Assembly: GCA_019358895.1 (NCBI GenBank)
Contig: JAHHIG010000006.1
Location: 186,001 to 250,000 of the forward strand
Length of the DNA: 64,000 bases
From: Tildeniella nuda ZEHNDER 1965/U140
GTDB lineage: Bacteria > Cyanobacteriota > Cyanobacteriia > Leptolyngbyales > Leptolyngbyaceae
Direction of reading: 5' to 3'
Below the pieces are notes generated by a model that ran no database searches, had not been told where the DNA came from, and was given only the letters and a program-made list of their open reading frames with translations. Positions 27,840 through 37,095 of the stretch are shown here, piece after piece; the first letter of the stretch is position 1; each line of letters begins with the position of its first letter. Position numbers and translations under genes: made by a program.

Positions 27840-28129
27840 TCTCTAACCATTGTTTTTTAGTCACACCCATCAAAAGCACGAAGGCGACAGTTCCTTTTAG
27901 CAAGCCGATGCCTCTCAAAAAGGTCATAAAAGTCGCACATTGCGTTAAAAATTTAAGTTTTAGGTTGATTGATACAACTTAAACATAAATCGAACGTTTG
28001 GATATACGCGATTTCAACCCCCTAATCGCTAGGCTTGAGACTGTGTAAGTTAGTTTGGTGAATTAGAGAAAGCTGACAGTAACTTTCTCAAGCTAATTAA
28101 CTCGTTGATCAAAAAATGCAAGCTCTAGA
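27840..28129. other. AT-rich intergenic region
   Basis: It contains AAAGTCGCACATTGCGTTAA (27926-27945), the right end of the element type seen at 18079-18229, without a matching left end. No gene is seen. The promoter of the zinc-ribbon gene may be within 27940-28130. Confidence 0.4.
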
Positions 28130-28174
28130 GTGAACGTTTTGTTAACCAATCCCGTTTTATGGTCAAACCATCTC

Positions 28175-28339
28175 ATGCCCGATCGCAGCCGTCAGCTTTT
28201 AGAAACAAACGTAATGAGGCGATCGCTACGAGGCAGACACACGTGTCCGCTTTGCTCTACCGCTTTATTGCGTCACATGCGCTTAGGCGGGCTTTACTGG
28301 CGCTGTAGCCACTGCAATGACGAAATGCCAGTTTTATGA
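28175..28339 (+). CDS. Small zinc-ribbon protein
   Basis: From ATG 28175 the product has 54 residues, with CPLC and CSHC pairs (TCPLCSTALLRHMRLGGLYW then RCSHCNDEMPVL). Four cysteines fit a zinc ribbon. Similar short proteins ending in C-x-x-C-x-x-EMP occur in many cyanobacteria, often near response regulators. A GTG at 28130 would add 15 residues, but the upstream part is not like the family. The stop overlaps the end of the convergent gene by 6 bp. Function unknown. Confidence 0.65.
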   Translation: MPDRSRQLLETNVMRRSLRGRHTCPLCSTALLRHMRLGGLYWRCSHCNDEMPVL

Positions 28340-28591
28340 AACCAAAGGAACTGGAGTGACGATCATTTTAAAGTCATCCTGCGACCACAAATCTACTTCG
28401 TCGAGCAGCACCATTGCTTCAGCACCCACTCTGCCACAGTCTGGTACTGCACCTAATGCCATTTCGACTAGATACGTCCACCTTCCAGCTTCAGAGTGAG
28501 AGCTACGGATAATCCCCTCTCCACCAATGAAGTAGACCGATTGTGCTCTACAAAACTTAGGAGCATTTAAAAGGGTCACAGTCACAGGCAA
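28334..28591 (-). CDS. Conserved hypothetical protein, convergent with the zinc-ribbon gene
   Basis: The 85-residue protein reads MPVTVTLLNAPKFCRAQSVY, then GGEGIIRSSHSEAGRWTYLV, then GRVGAEAMVLLDEVDLW. The alternating hydrophobic pattern suggests a small beta-rich domain, and I recall similar cyanobacterial hypothetical proteins with a GGEG...TYLVEM core. The opposite strand also has a 60-codon frame, but its composition is less protein-like. Function unknown. Confidence 0.6.
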   Translation of the reverse strand: MPVTVTLLNAPKFCRAQSVYFIGGEGIIRSSHSEAGRWTYLVEMALGAVPDCGRVGAEAMVLLDEVDLWSQDDFKMIVTPVPLVS

Positions 28592-28960
28592 TGCTCCTTT
28601 GCTTTGCAGTTAATGTCATCTGTTTTAAGCCAAAGCAGTTCAATCTACCCTGTATCTTTTGAATGTTTTAGTGGAACTCAAACACAACTTATACAGCTAA
28701 AACATAGCAGTAGCGGTTAGCCTAAAATGCAGAACTGAACGCTGAAGCTGAATCAAAACAGCTACAAACGTTGATTGGCAAGATGCACAATGATCTTTAT
28801 TACGTTTTGCATCTTAATCAAGCAAATCATTCAATAACTCAGACAGCAGCCAGTCACTATGGTGAGGGTTAGGCTTTACTGCTCAACCCGATTCAGCTAA
28901 TCCTCTCTCTTAAGTGTTGATGCCCGGCTGTCTCCTTAAGGTATCCGGGCTTTCTTTCTT
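28592..28960 (+). ncRNA. Candidate small RNA or long leader ending in a strong terminator
   Basis: About 330 bp without coding potential end in a clear terminator (28922-28960). There is no plus-strand gene immediately upstream to need it. It could be a small RNA gene or an attenuating leader for the receiver gene that starts 30 bp later. No known RNA family was recognised. Confidence 0.4.
28922..28960 (+). terminator. Rho-independent terminator before the receiver gene
   Basis: Stem GCCCGG / CCGGGC with a 17-base interior is followed by TTTCTTTCTT. It is located 30 bp upstream of the response-regulator start. Confidence 0.7.
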
Positions 28961-28990
28961 ACAGCGGTTTCGCTATTCCAAGCTGAGGTC

Positions 28991-29506
28991 TTGATTATGA
29001 GCTTCATCAATCAATCAATCTCAAAAGTTGGCATACTCAGAGGCATACAAGTGCTCGTGGTTGATAACGATCGCGATAGTCAATACCTGTACGCCACTTT
29101 GCTTAAAGGCTGTGGCGCAAATGTAGTGACAGCGACCTCAGTCGAAGAAGCCATAGACGTTTTGGATTGGCTTTTGCCCAACATTTTGATCTGTGAGACG
29201 CGGTTCTTCGGTGAAAGTATCGGTACGCTGACAACAAAATTGAGCGAAATGAGAGCACGTGGAGGCAGTCCCATTCCCACGATCGCCATTACAACGTGGA
29301 TTAGTGATACTCTTGCCCAAATTTTAGATCTCGGTTTTGAGGGTTACCTACTGAAACCAATCGACCTCGACCAATTAGTTTCCATGATCAGACATCTCGT
29401 AGTGGCTGATAGAAAAAGTCCACCACCTTACAGCCTGAGACTGAGAATAAAATCCAAAAAGAGGCAGAAAGCGCCTGCTGTCATTGAACCACAGAGCGAT
29501 CGCTAG
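28991..29506 (+). CDS. Receiver-domain protein with Glu in the phospho-acceptor site
   Basis: The 171-residue protein is a stand-alone receiver domain (about 18-140) with a basic tail. The acidic pocket VVDNDRD (Asp25, Asp27), Thr101/102 and Lys122 (LLKPID) are present. At the phospho-acceptor position the sequence is ILICETRFFG, so Glu69 replaces the usual Asp. It may mimic the phosphorylated state or work without phosphorylation. A histidine kinase follows on the same strand. A second ATG two codons in is possible. DNA-binding domain absent. Confidence 0.85.
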   Translation: MIMSFINQSISKVGILRGIQVLVVDNDRDSQYLYATLLKGCGANVVTATSVEEAIDVLDWLLPNILICETRFFGESIGTLTTKLSEMRARGGSPIPTIAITTWISDTLAQILDLGFEGYLLKPIDLDQLVSMIRHLVVADRKSPPPYSLRLRIKSKKRQKAPAVIEPQSDR

Positions 29507-29662
29507 AATTCTTACATCAATCCAGGTAATGATTGGTCATTAGTTGGAAGAACGTGGTTTGGGACTTTGCTCTCAGTCAAGGCATTCTATTTCAAGACAC
29601 GCTTTAGTTTAATTGCACTCGGCAACTTCGTTTACGCATCGTACACACGTGAAGGCAGAGAA

Positions 29663-30538
29663 ATGACGGATATGACACCTGATTATCAGGCGAACGAACA
29701 GGAGCAACTTAAGCAACTTAAAGACGATTTTTTAAGCTCTATTTCACACGAACTACGATCGCCGCTGACTAACATCAAGATGGCAACGCAGATGTTAAAG
29801 GTGTTGTTTCAGCAAGACGATGAACGAGGCGTGATGATGTCCAATCGTCTAGAGCCTGAAGCATGGTCTGCATCAACCAACAGTAGACAACTTAGCCTCG
29901 CTCATAAGGCTCTTGGTGAATCATCGTTAGCATCATTAAAGACAAGGATGATGCATTACATTAAAATTTTGGAGTGCGAGTGCGATCGAGAAACTCGCTT
30001 ACTCAATAACTTGCTTGATTTACAACAGCTTGATGCTGGAGTCTATGGCTTTAGTACAGCCGTTATTTACTTACAAGATTCGCTGCCAAACGTTATCCAA
30101 CCATTCCTAGAGTACATAGCTCAGCAACAGCAGTGCCTGGAAGTGCATGGTATCGAAAATCTGCCAGCAATCACAACAGAGCCGCTGAGTCTTGAGCGCC
30201 TTCTAAGCGAATTGCTCAACAATGCCTGTAAATTCACGCCACCAGGCGGAAAAATTCTCATTGCGGCAGAGTTACAGCCACCAGAGAACGAAGGCGTTCA
30301 GATGCTTCAACTGACAGTAACTAATACAAAGGTGGAGATTTCAGACAGGGAAATCCCTCAGATTTTTGAGCGGTTTTATCGCATTCCCCACAGCGATCGC
30401 TGGAAGCATAGCGGCACCGGGCTAGGGCTGGCACTCGTGAAGAAACTGGTAGAGCACTTAGGCGGCTCGATCGCGGTGGAAAGTGGCTGTGGTCAAACCT
30501 GTTTCACGCTGACCATTCCTACAGTGGCTCTCGTTTGA
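29663..30538 (+). CDS. Sensor histidine kinase, soluble
   Basis: From ATG 29663 (preceded by GAAGGCAGAGAA) the product has 291 residues: a HisKA dimerisation domain with the phospho-accepting His in SISHELRSPL (His29), and a HATPase_c domain with N-box LLNNACKFTPPGG, then IFERFYR and GTGLGLALVKKLVEHLGG. No transmembrane or sensor domain precedes it, so another protein must supply the signal. A TTG at 29567 would add 32 residues of doubtful value. It forms a likely pair with the Glu69 receiver protein upstream. Confidence 0.88.
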   Translation: MTDMTPDYQANEQEQLKQLKDDFLSSISHELRSPLTNIKMATQMLKVLFQQDDERGVMMSNRLEPEAWSASTNSRQLSLAHKALGESSLASLKTRMMHYIKILECECDRETRLLNNLLDLQQLDAGVYGFSTAVIYLQDSLPNVIQPFLEYIAQQQQCLEVHGIENLPAITTEPLSLERLLSELLNNACKFTPPGGKILIAAELQPPENEGVQMLQLTVTNTKVEISDREIPQIFERFYRIPHSDRWKHSGTGLGLALVKKLVEHLGGSIAVESGCGQTCFTLTIPTVALV

Positions 30539-30675
30539 GTGCAGCACGAGTTCTGAGGTTTTAAGGCAGAAGGCAGGAGGCAGGGTCTCTCCGCGACTGT
30601 ACTTCACGACACCGATCCCCGATTTCTTTCTGCCGTCGTGATGTGATTGGCTGCATCGCTGTAGAAGTCGGGGTT

Positions 30676-33051
30676 CTACCAGCGTGGCGACCACCAGTTC
30701 CATTTGCCCATCAGGTTCATGGTAGCTGGCACGAGAACGGCGCGAATCAGCGTGACATCAATCAACACCGCCATCGCACAGCCCAAGCCAAGCGCCTTGA
30801 CAAAAATCAGCCGACTGAACACAAACGCACTGGTGACAATGATCATTAGTAACGCAGCGCTGGTGATGATACTGCCAGTTAGCTTTAACCCTTCAATCAC
30901 GCTTTCCGTATTACTTTTGCCTTCATCGTATGCTTCCTTGATGCGTGTGAGCATGAAGACCTCATAGTCCATACTCAGCCCAAACAGCATACAGAACAGC
31001 ACGATCGGCAGCAGTAGATCGATATAGCCCACAGGCGTAAAGTGCAGCCACTGCTGCAAGTTGCCCTCTTGAAAAATGAAGACTAACGCACCAAAGGACG
31101 CGCCGATCGAGAGTACATTCATCACGATCGCCTTCAGCGGCAGAATGACGGATTCCAGCAGGATATAGAGCACCACAAACGTCACTGCCATCATGATCGC
31201 AATCACAAACGGTAAACGCTGTTCGATCGCTTGCATCGTGTCCAGTTCTCGCGCGGTTTGACCCGCAACCCACACCTGCAAGCCATCCAGTTTCCAGGCT
31301 TGTATCTCTCTCACCAACGTTTGGGTCGCCACAGTATTCCTGGCTGTGCGGCTTTTCACCACAATGAGCGATGAGGCACGACCCGTCACCCAGGTTTGCA
31401 TACCCGTCAGCGGCTTTCCATCCAGGCGCACCTCATCCAATGGCAGCGTTTGGAGTTCCTTTGCTGTTTTCATCGCGTCGCGTCCAGCCTTCTGGCTCTT
31501 AAACACAAGCAGAGAGTCACTACCTGGCGCTTTCACGATCGCAGTCAACGCTGACGGTAACTGTGGAGACCCTTGATAAAGCTGTTGATAGGCTTCCAGG
31601 GGCAATTTGGGATTGAGGCTAAACAGGCTAGACACTTGCTCTACTCGCGGGTCTGCGGTCAACTGCTGCACCGTTTTGTAGAGAGTAGCAAGATGCTGTT
31701 TGGCAAGAATCGTGTCGCTGGGTGAAGGCGTGCGAACCAGCACCAGAATGGGACTGATTGCGCCAGGACCAAATGCCTGCGCTAACACCTCAGCTCCTGT
31801 CCTCGCGCCAAAGCTCTTTGGCAAAATATCTGCACTCGTGAGTCCAAACCGGGCTTGCAGAAAGGGTGCGCTCAGTCCACCCACCAGCACCAAAACCGCG
31901 AGAGTTGCCGGGATGCAGTGGCGAATAACGGTACGGGCGATCGTCGTCCACCAGTCTTGTCGGATGGTAACGTTGCTGACCGTGCGCCGCTGTACCCGCT
32001 GACCAAGCAGTGCTAACAAAGCAGGCAACAGCGTCAGCGCAACGAGAACCGACAATAAAACGACCAATGACCCGGCAATGCCCAACGATTGCAGCAATGT
32101 AATCGGAAAGAGCAATAGCCCCATCAAGCCAATGCAAACGGTTAAGCCTGAGAAAAAAACCGCCCGTCCAGCCGTTTCCACGGTATGCGCGATCGCCGAT
32201 TCCATCGTCCCAACCCCAAGCTCTTCGCGGAACCGATTCACCATCAGCAGAGAATAGTCGATGCCCAACCCCAAGCCCAGCATACTGACCATATTGAGCG
32301 CAAACACCGACACACTGAGATGCAGCGTAATCAGGTACAAAAGCCCCAGCGTAATGGAAACAGCCACCACTGCCATCACAACGGGCAGAATCGCAGCGAT
32401 GATGGAGCCAAAGACAAGCAGCAGCGCCATCAGCGTCAAGGGCAGCACCAAAAATTCAATGCGACCCAGATCGGTTTTACTAATCTGCTGCACATCACGG
32501 TTCACAACGGGCATACCCGTTAGATAGCTCTTCCAACCTGGTAGCGGTTGGGTCAAAATTTGCTCGATTCGCTCAATCACTGGGAGCATGTCTCTGGCAT
32601 TGCTGACCGCGAGACGAATCACGCTGTACTGCACGTGACCATCGGCACTGCGATAATCGGGATGCTCTGTAGCGCTATCGATCCCGCTGACTTCAGGTAA
32701 TGCTTGAATTTGCTTGAGCAGTGACTCCAGTTGGGGCTGCTTGCTCTCAGGCTCGTGGCTCTCAGACTTTCCATCGGGCAAGCGTTGAAAGACTAGGGTG
32801 AGCGTATCGGCAGACAGGTTCAAATCCCGCTGTAAAAGCTGTTCTGCCTGATGAGCGCTGCCCGCTTCGTACACAGAACCCGTTTCTTCGAGCGCATGTT
32901 CTAGCTGTGGTGCGGCGGCAAGGCTCAACACCATCAGCACTGCCCAAAGCGCGATCGTCAGCTTGCGATAGCGATAGACGAACCGTCCCAGCGTGTAGAA
33001 CCCTGGTTGTCTTGGTGGCGCTTTAAAGCAAGCTTGTTCTGATTCCATCAC
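30676..33051 (-). CDS. MMPL/RND-family transporter
   Basis: The 791-residue protein has the two-fold RND arrangement: TM1 (about 28-46, LTIALWAVLMVLSLAAA), a first large extracytoplasmic loop, then TM2-6 with the conserved FALNMVSMLGLGLGIDYSLL and NRFREEL, a second loop, and TM8-12 with MLFGLSMDYEVFMLTRIKE. MMPL proteins export lipids, hopanoids or drugs by proton exchange. The substrate is unknown here; no adaptor or outer-membrane gene is adjacent. Confidence 0.92.
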   Translation of the reverse strand: MMESEQACFKAPPRQPGFYTLGRFVYRYRKLTIALWAVLMVLSLAAAPQLEHALEETGSVYEAGSAHQAEQLLQRDLNLSADTLTLVFQRLPDGKSESHEPESKQPQLESLLKQIQALPEVSGIDSATEHPDYRSADGHVQYSVIRLAVSNARDMLPVIERIEQILTQPLPGWKSYLTGMPVVNRDVQQISKTDLGRIEFLVLPLTLMALLLVFGSIIAAILPVVMAVVAVSITLGLLYLITLHLSVSVFALNMVSMLGLGLGIDYSLLMVNRFREELGVGTMESAIAHTVETAGRAVFFSGLTVCIGLMGLLLFPITLLQSLGIAGSLVVLLSVLVALTLLPALLALLGQRVQRRTVSNVTIRQDWWTTIARTVIRHCIPATLAVLVLVGGLSAPFLQARFGLTSADILPKSFGARTGAEVLAQAFGPGAISPILVLVRTPSPSDTILAKQHLATLYKTVQQLTADPRVEQVSSLFSLNPKLPLEAYQQLYQGSPQLPSALTAIVKAPGSDSLLVFKSQKAGRDAMKTAKELQTLPLDEVRLDGKPLTGMQTWVTGRASSLIVVKSRTARNTVATQTLVREIQAWKLDGLQVWVAGQTARELDTMQAIEQRLPFVIAIMMAVTFVVLYILLESVILPLKAIVMNVLSIGASFGALVFIFQEGNLQQWLHFTPVGYIDLLLPIVLFCMLFGLSMDYEVFMLTRIKEAYDEGKSNTESVIEGLKLTGSIITSAALLMIIVTSAFVFSRLIFVKALGLGCAMAVLIDVTLIRAVLVPATMNLMGKWNWWSPRW

Positions 33052-33325
33052 GCTCGAAGGTGTTAAATGAATGGCTCGATCGGGTGAGGAAGCATCGGCT
33101 CAAAGCACACAGGCACAGTCACTCTACAGAGGTTATTTGAAGCGATCGCTGTGTGCCCTTAGCTCCACTGTAATCTGGAGCGGGAAGACTCAGTGCCGTA
33201 ACGATCAGCATTTACAAAAGATTAGCGATCGGCTAGTGCAACGTCAACGCCGACTCCAGCACTAAGCCTAAAGTTCCCCTTGATGAACCTGAAGTAACTG
33301 ATCGGTCGATCGCTGAGAAATCGTT
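33052..33325. other. Intergenic region upstream of the MMPL gene
   Basis: No recognisable gene, RNA or repeat apart from scattered CGATCG palindromes. A short plus frame of 64 codons (33071-33265) has no supporting features. Confidence 0.4.
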
Positions 33326-33492
<167 letters not shown>

Positions 33493-33517
33493 AAAACTGA
33501 TTGCTCTCAACCAGCCT

Positions 33518-34156
33518 TCAGCAAATGACTCGAAAGGTCAGATTCAGGCGAGGAGCGACAGCGCGTTTAGTCTTCGACACTTGATGCTGCCAATAGTGCT
33601 GCGTTGTCCCTTGCATCAACAAAAAGCTTCCTGACACCAGCGCTAGTTTAGCCTTTAGCGCCTTCTGATGCTTGTGGCGCAGCATAAATTGCCGTGTGCC
33701 ACCCAAACTTAAGGAGCCAATGACTGGATTTTGCCCTAACTCCGGTTCGTCATCGCTGTGCCAGCCCATACTATCGTTGCCATCGCGGTAAAGATTAAGC
33801 AGCACACTGTTAAACGTAACGCCTGCGATCACATCGACGCTTGCCTTCAGGTCGAGTAGGGTATCTGTCCAACCTGACGGCTGCATTGTGATACCAGAAT
33901 AGGTGTAAGCTTTACCAGGATCACCAACCCAAGCAGTCAGTCTTGGTTGAGGTAGCGATCGACCGTAGACGGTTATCCAGTCCTGCCGCCAGTCGATCGT
34001 TTGCGTTAGTTTGGCTAGTAGGCGATCGCTATCTTGTTCGTCCAAAAGAGAAGGATAAAAGGCAATCTCTGCATCCGGAAGCGGTAAGAAGCTATGACAA
34101 GACGTTGTGGATAGCGTCGTACTGGTATCAAACCTGCTAATTGAATCTAGACACAT
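33518..34156 (-). CDS. AlkB-like 2-oxoglutarate/Fe(II) dioxygenase
   Basis: The 212-residue protein matches the ALKBH2/3-like group, which removes alkyl groups from DNA or RNA bases. The iron ligands are His133, Asp135 (GWHSDDE) and His191 (HYWQHQV); Arg203 and Arg209 (PRLNLTFR) would bind 2-oxoglutarate. The specificity loop NLYRDGNDSMGWH is typical. Complete length. Monocistronic; a heptamer array follows immediately. Confidence 0.93.
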   Translation of the reverse strand: MCLDSISRFDTSTTLSTTSCHSFLPLPDAEIAFYPSLLDEQDSDRLLAKLTQTIDWRQDWITVYGRSLPQPRLTAWVGDPGKAYTYSGITMQPSGWTDTLLDLKASVDVIAGVTFNSVLLNLYRDGNDSMGWHSDDEPELGQNPVIGSLSLGGTRQFMLRHKHQKALKAKLALVSGSFLLMQGTTQHYWQHQVSKTKRAVAPRLNLTFRVIC

Positions 34157-34371
34157 TTACACGCTTGCCCTCTACATTTACATCTTGACAATTTACAATT
34201 GTAAATATAGCTATGAGTGTGTAAAGGGATTCCTGACTATTCCAGGCTAGTTGACCCGATTCGACTGGCGAAGTCTAGCCTGCACTGGCTATGAAGGCAA
34301 CACCGATTCACTTTAAGTACCGCTTGCAGGTGGTCACCAACGGTTTGTCGCATTTAATCTAGAGAGCAACT

Positions 34372-36456
34372 ATGAAAGACCTCACTCGTTATCGAAACAT
34401 CGGCATCTTCGCTCACGTGGATGCTGGTAAAACAACCACAACCGAAAGAATCCTGAAACTGACAGGTAAGATCCACAAAATTGGTGAGGTGCATGAAGGC
34501 GCGGCAACGACGGACTTCATGGAGCAGGAGCAAGAGCGTGGCATCACGATTCAGTCTGCTGCGACAAGCTGCTTCTGGAACGAACACCAACTGAACATCA
34601 TCGACACCCCTGGGCACGTTGACTTCACCATTGAGGTGTATCGATCGCTCAAGGTGCTGGATGGTGGCATTGGCGTGTTTTGCGGCTCCGGTGGTGTCGA
34701 ACCTCAATCTGAAACCAACTGGCGCTACGCGAACGATTCTGAAGTGGCGCGCATCATTTACATCAACAAACTCGATCGCACGGGTGCTGATTTCTTCCGT
34801 GTGGTGAAGCAAGTCGATGATATCCTCGCTGCGAAGCCGATCGTGATGGTGCTGCCGATCGGTGTTGAAGAGCAGTTTTCTGGCGTGGTCGATCTGCTCA
34901 CCCGCAAAGCCTGGATCTGGGATGACTCTGGCGATCCGATGAACTACACGATCCAGGAAGTTCCCGCTGATATGGTCGATCAGGTCGAAATGTATCGCGA
35001 ACAGCTCATTGAGTTGGCAGTTGAGCACGACGACGATGTGATGGAAAAGTATTTGGACGGCGAAGAGCCTGACATCGAGACCCTGAAGCGATGCATCCGT
35101 AAGGGTACCCGCGACCTTGCTTTCTTCCCCACCTACTGCGGTTCGTCGTTTAAGAATAAAGGCGTGCAGTTGGTGCTGGATGCAGTGGTAGACTATCTGC
35201 CCAACCCGATGGAAGTGAAGCCGCAACCCGAAGTCGATCTGGAAGGCAACGAGACGGGCACGTTCGCTACCGTAGACCCAGCGAAACCCTTGCGCGCACT
35301 TGCGTTTAAGATCATGGACGATCGCTTTGGTGCGCTCACCTTCACGCGTCTCTACTCCGGTACGCTGTCGAAGGGCGACACCATCCTCAACACGTTTACG
35401 GGTAAGACCGAGCGGGTGAGCCGTTTGGTGGAGATGCATGCCAATTCGCGTGAAGAAATCGACTCGGCTCAAGCGGGCGATATCATTGCGATCGTGGGCA
35501 TGAAGAACGTTCAAACCGGGCATACTCTCTGCGATCCAAAGCATCCCGCCACGCTGGAGCCGATGGTGTTTCCCGAACCTGTGATTTCGATCGCCGTCAA
35601 ACCGAAGACCAAAGGCGGTGAAGAAAAAATGGGGATCGCACTCAGTAAAATGGTGCAGGAAGATCCGTCGTTCCACATGATGACGGATGAGGAAAGTGGC
35701 GAAACCATTCTTAAAGGGATGGGTGAGCTGCACCTGGATATCAAAGTTGACATCCTTAAGCGCACTCACGGCGTTGAAGTCGAGGTTGGTAAGCCTCAAG
35801 TTGCCTACCGCGAGTCCATTACCAAGCGACTCGAAGACGGCTACATCCACAAGAAACAGTCGGGTGGTTCTGGTCAATACGCCAAGATTAACTACATTCT
35901 TGAGCCGGGCGAACCGGGCAGCGGCTTCCAGTTTGAGTCCAAAGTGACAGGTGGTAGCGTGCCGAGAGAATACTGGCCCGCCGTCGAAAAAGGCTTTGCC
36001 AGCATGATCGACAAAGGTGTGTTGGCTGGTTTCCCTTGCCTGGACTTGAAGTTCACGCTGACAGAAGGCGGCTTTCACCCCGTTGACTCATCTGCAATGG
36101 CGTTTGAAATCGCCGCCAAATCTGCTTATCGGCAGTCGATTCCTAAGGCTTCACCACAGTTGCTTGAACCGATTATGAACGTTGACGTGTTCACCCCAGA
36201 CCATTACATGGGGGATGTCATCGGGGATCTCAACCGCCGTCGAGGCATGATGAAATCTCAAGAGACGGGTCCTACGGGTGCCCGCATTAAGGCAGATGTG
36301 CCGCTAAGCGAGATGTTTGGTTACATTGGAGACTTGCGTACCATGACCTCTGGTCGGGGGCAGTTCTCCATGTCGTTCTCACACTACTCTCCTTGCCCCA
36401 GCAACATTGCGGAAGAGGTGATTAAAGAGGCAAAAGAACGCCAAGCGGCTTTGTAG
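34372..36456 (+). CDS. fusA: Elongation factor G paralogue
   Basis: The 694-residue GTPase has the full EF-G domain set: G1 [11 protein letters not shown] (14-24), switch region [10 protein letters not shown]3 DTPGHVDF, G4 NKLD, then domains II-V, ending with the domain [16 protein letters not shown] and domain [16 protein letters not shown]. It is not next to rpsL/rpsG/tuf, so it is probably a second EF-G of the kind found beside the str-operon copy in cyanobacteria and pseudomonads. Whether it acts in translocation or recycling is unknown. A 574-codon frame on the opposite strand is a shadow. Confidence 0.93.
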   Translation: MKDLTRYRNIGIFAHVDAGKTTTTERILKLTGKIHKIGEVHEGAATTDFMEQEQERGITIQSAATSCFWNEHQLNIIDTPGHVDFTIEVYRSLKVLDGGIGVFCGSGGVEPQSETNWRYANDSEVARIIYINKLDRTGADFFRVVKQVDDILAAKPIVMVLPIGVEEQFSGVVDLLTRKAWIWDDSGDPMNYTIQEVPADMVDQVEMYREQLIELAVEHDDDVMEKYLDGEEPDIETLKRCIRKGTRDLAFFPTYCGSSFKNKGVQLVLDAVVDYLPNPMEVKPQPEVDLEGNETGTFATVDPAKPLRALAFKIMDDRFGALTFTRLYSGTLSKGDTILNTFTGKTERVSRLVEMHANSREEIDSAQAGDIIAIVGMKNVQTGHTLCDPKHPATLEPMVFPEPVISIAVKPKTKGGEEKMGIALSKMVQEDPSFHMMTDEESGETILKGMGELHLDIKVDILKRTHGVEVEVGKPQVAYRESITKRLEDGYIHKKQSGGSGQYAKINYILEPGEPGSGFQFESKVTGGSVPREYWPAVEKGFASMIDKGVLAGFPCLDLKFTLTEGGFHPVDSSAMAFEIAAKSAYRQSIPKASPQLLEPIMNVDVFTPDHYMGDVIGDLNRRRGMMKSQETGPTGARIKADVPLSEMFGYIGDLRTMTSGRGQFSMSFSHYSPCPSNIAEEVIKEAKERQAAL

Positions 36457-36531
36457 CGGTTTTAGTTGTTAGTTTTTGGCAGTGGATAGGGCAGTGCTCT
36501 AACAGCCAATTAATTACCAAAAATCACCTTG

Positions 36532-36573
36532 AGCTTCCTGGTTGGTAGTCTGCCGACCAGGAAGCTTATTGTT
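36532..36573 (+). terminator. Terminator of the EF-G gene
   Basis: An 11-bp perfect stem (AGCTTCCTGGT / ACCAGGAAGCT), extendable by three pairs, is followed by TATTGTTCTATT. It lies between EF-G and the DUF6464 gene and argues against a start of that gene at 36529. Confidence 0.7.
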
Positions 36574-36600
36574 CTATTGATCGATCGCTACCAGTTTGCT

Positions 36601-36966
36601 ATGGCGCTACATTCTCTGCCTGCGGAAATCATTTTAAGCCGCTCTCGATCGACGCTTGGGTACCTACACCTGGACTGGAACCCGCAGCCCGGTGCCTGTC
36701 TAGAAGTCGATGGGCAAACGTATTTAGTGCTAGAGCGCCGACACCACTACCAGCTTCGATCGGGTCGGTATCAGCTACATACGATCGCGCTCTACGTGCA
36801 AACGTGTGATGCTCCCACAGAAGGTAGTTTGTTAGACGGACGCTGGGTCATTGGCGATCATACCTGCCTCTACAATGCACGGTCTGAATTGCTCCGATGC
36901 GCTGTTAATCCAAGTGGACCGTGCGATCGGTGCGCTCATTATCAAGCGGTGGGGAGTGGGGAGTAG
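36601..36966 (+). CDS. DUF6464 family protein
   Basis: From ATG 36601 the product has 121 residues. A beta-rich core contains GACLEVDGQTYLVLERRHHY. The C-terminal cysteine-rich motif IGDHTCLYNARSELLRCAVN then PSGPCDRCAHY is typical of this cyanobacterial family and may bind a metal. Upstream alternative starts would lie inside the terminator of the previous gene. The final residues (GSGE) are encoded by the start of a simple repeat. Function unknown. Confidence 0.8.
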   Translation: MALHSLPAEIILSRSRSTLGYLHLDWNPQPGACLEVDGQTYLVLERRHHYQLRSGRYQLHTIALYVQTCDAPTEGSLLDGRWVIGDHTCLYNARSELLRCAVNPSGPCDRCAHYQAVGSGE

Positions 36967-37095
36967 GGGAGAGGGGGAGGCAAGGGGAGCAGGGGATAGA
37001 GGGAGGAAGAGCTTTGAGTTTTGAGTTGATTTTCATTTTCGACTCCTGACTCCTGACTCCTAACTTTCGCCTCCTCACTCCTCGCTTCTCTCCCC
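36950..37095. repeat. Simple repeats between the DUF6464 and MBL genes
   Basis: GGGAGTG/GGGAGTA units, a purine-rich run and three GACTCCT heptamers fill the gap between two convergent genes. Confidence 0.75.

Noticed and set aside
34354-36078. A 574-codon open frame opposite the EF-G gene
   Set aside because: It is exactly antisense to conserved EF-G domains, is rich in His/Phe/Leu as expected from the complement of EF-G codons, and has no recognisable motif.
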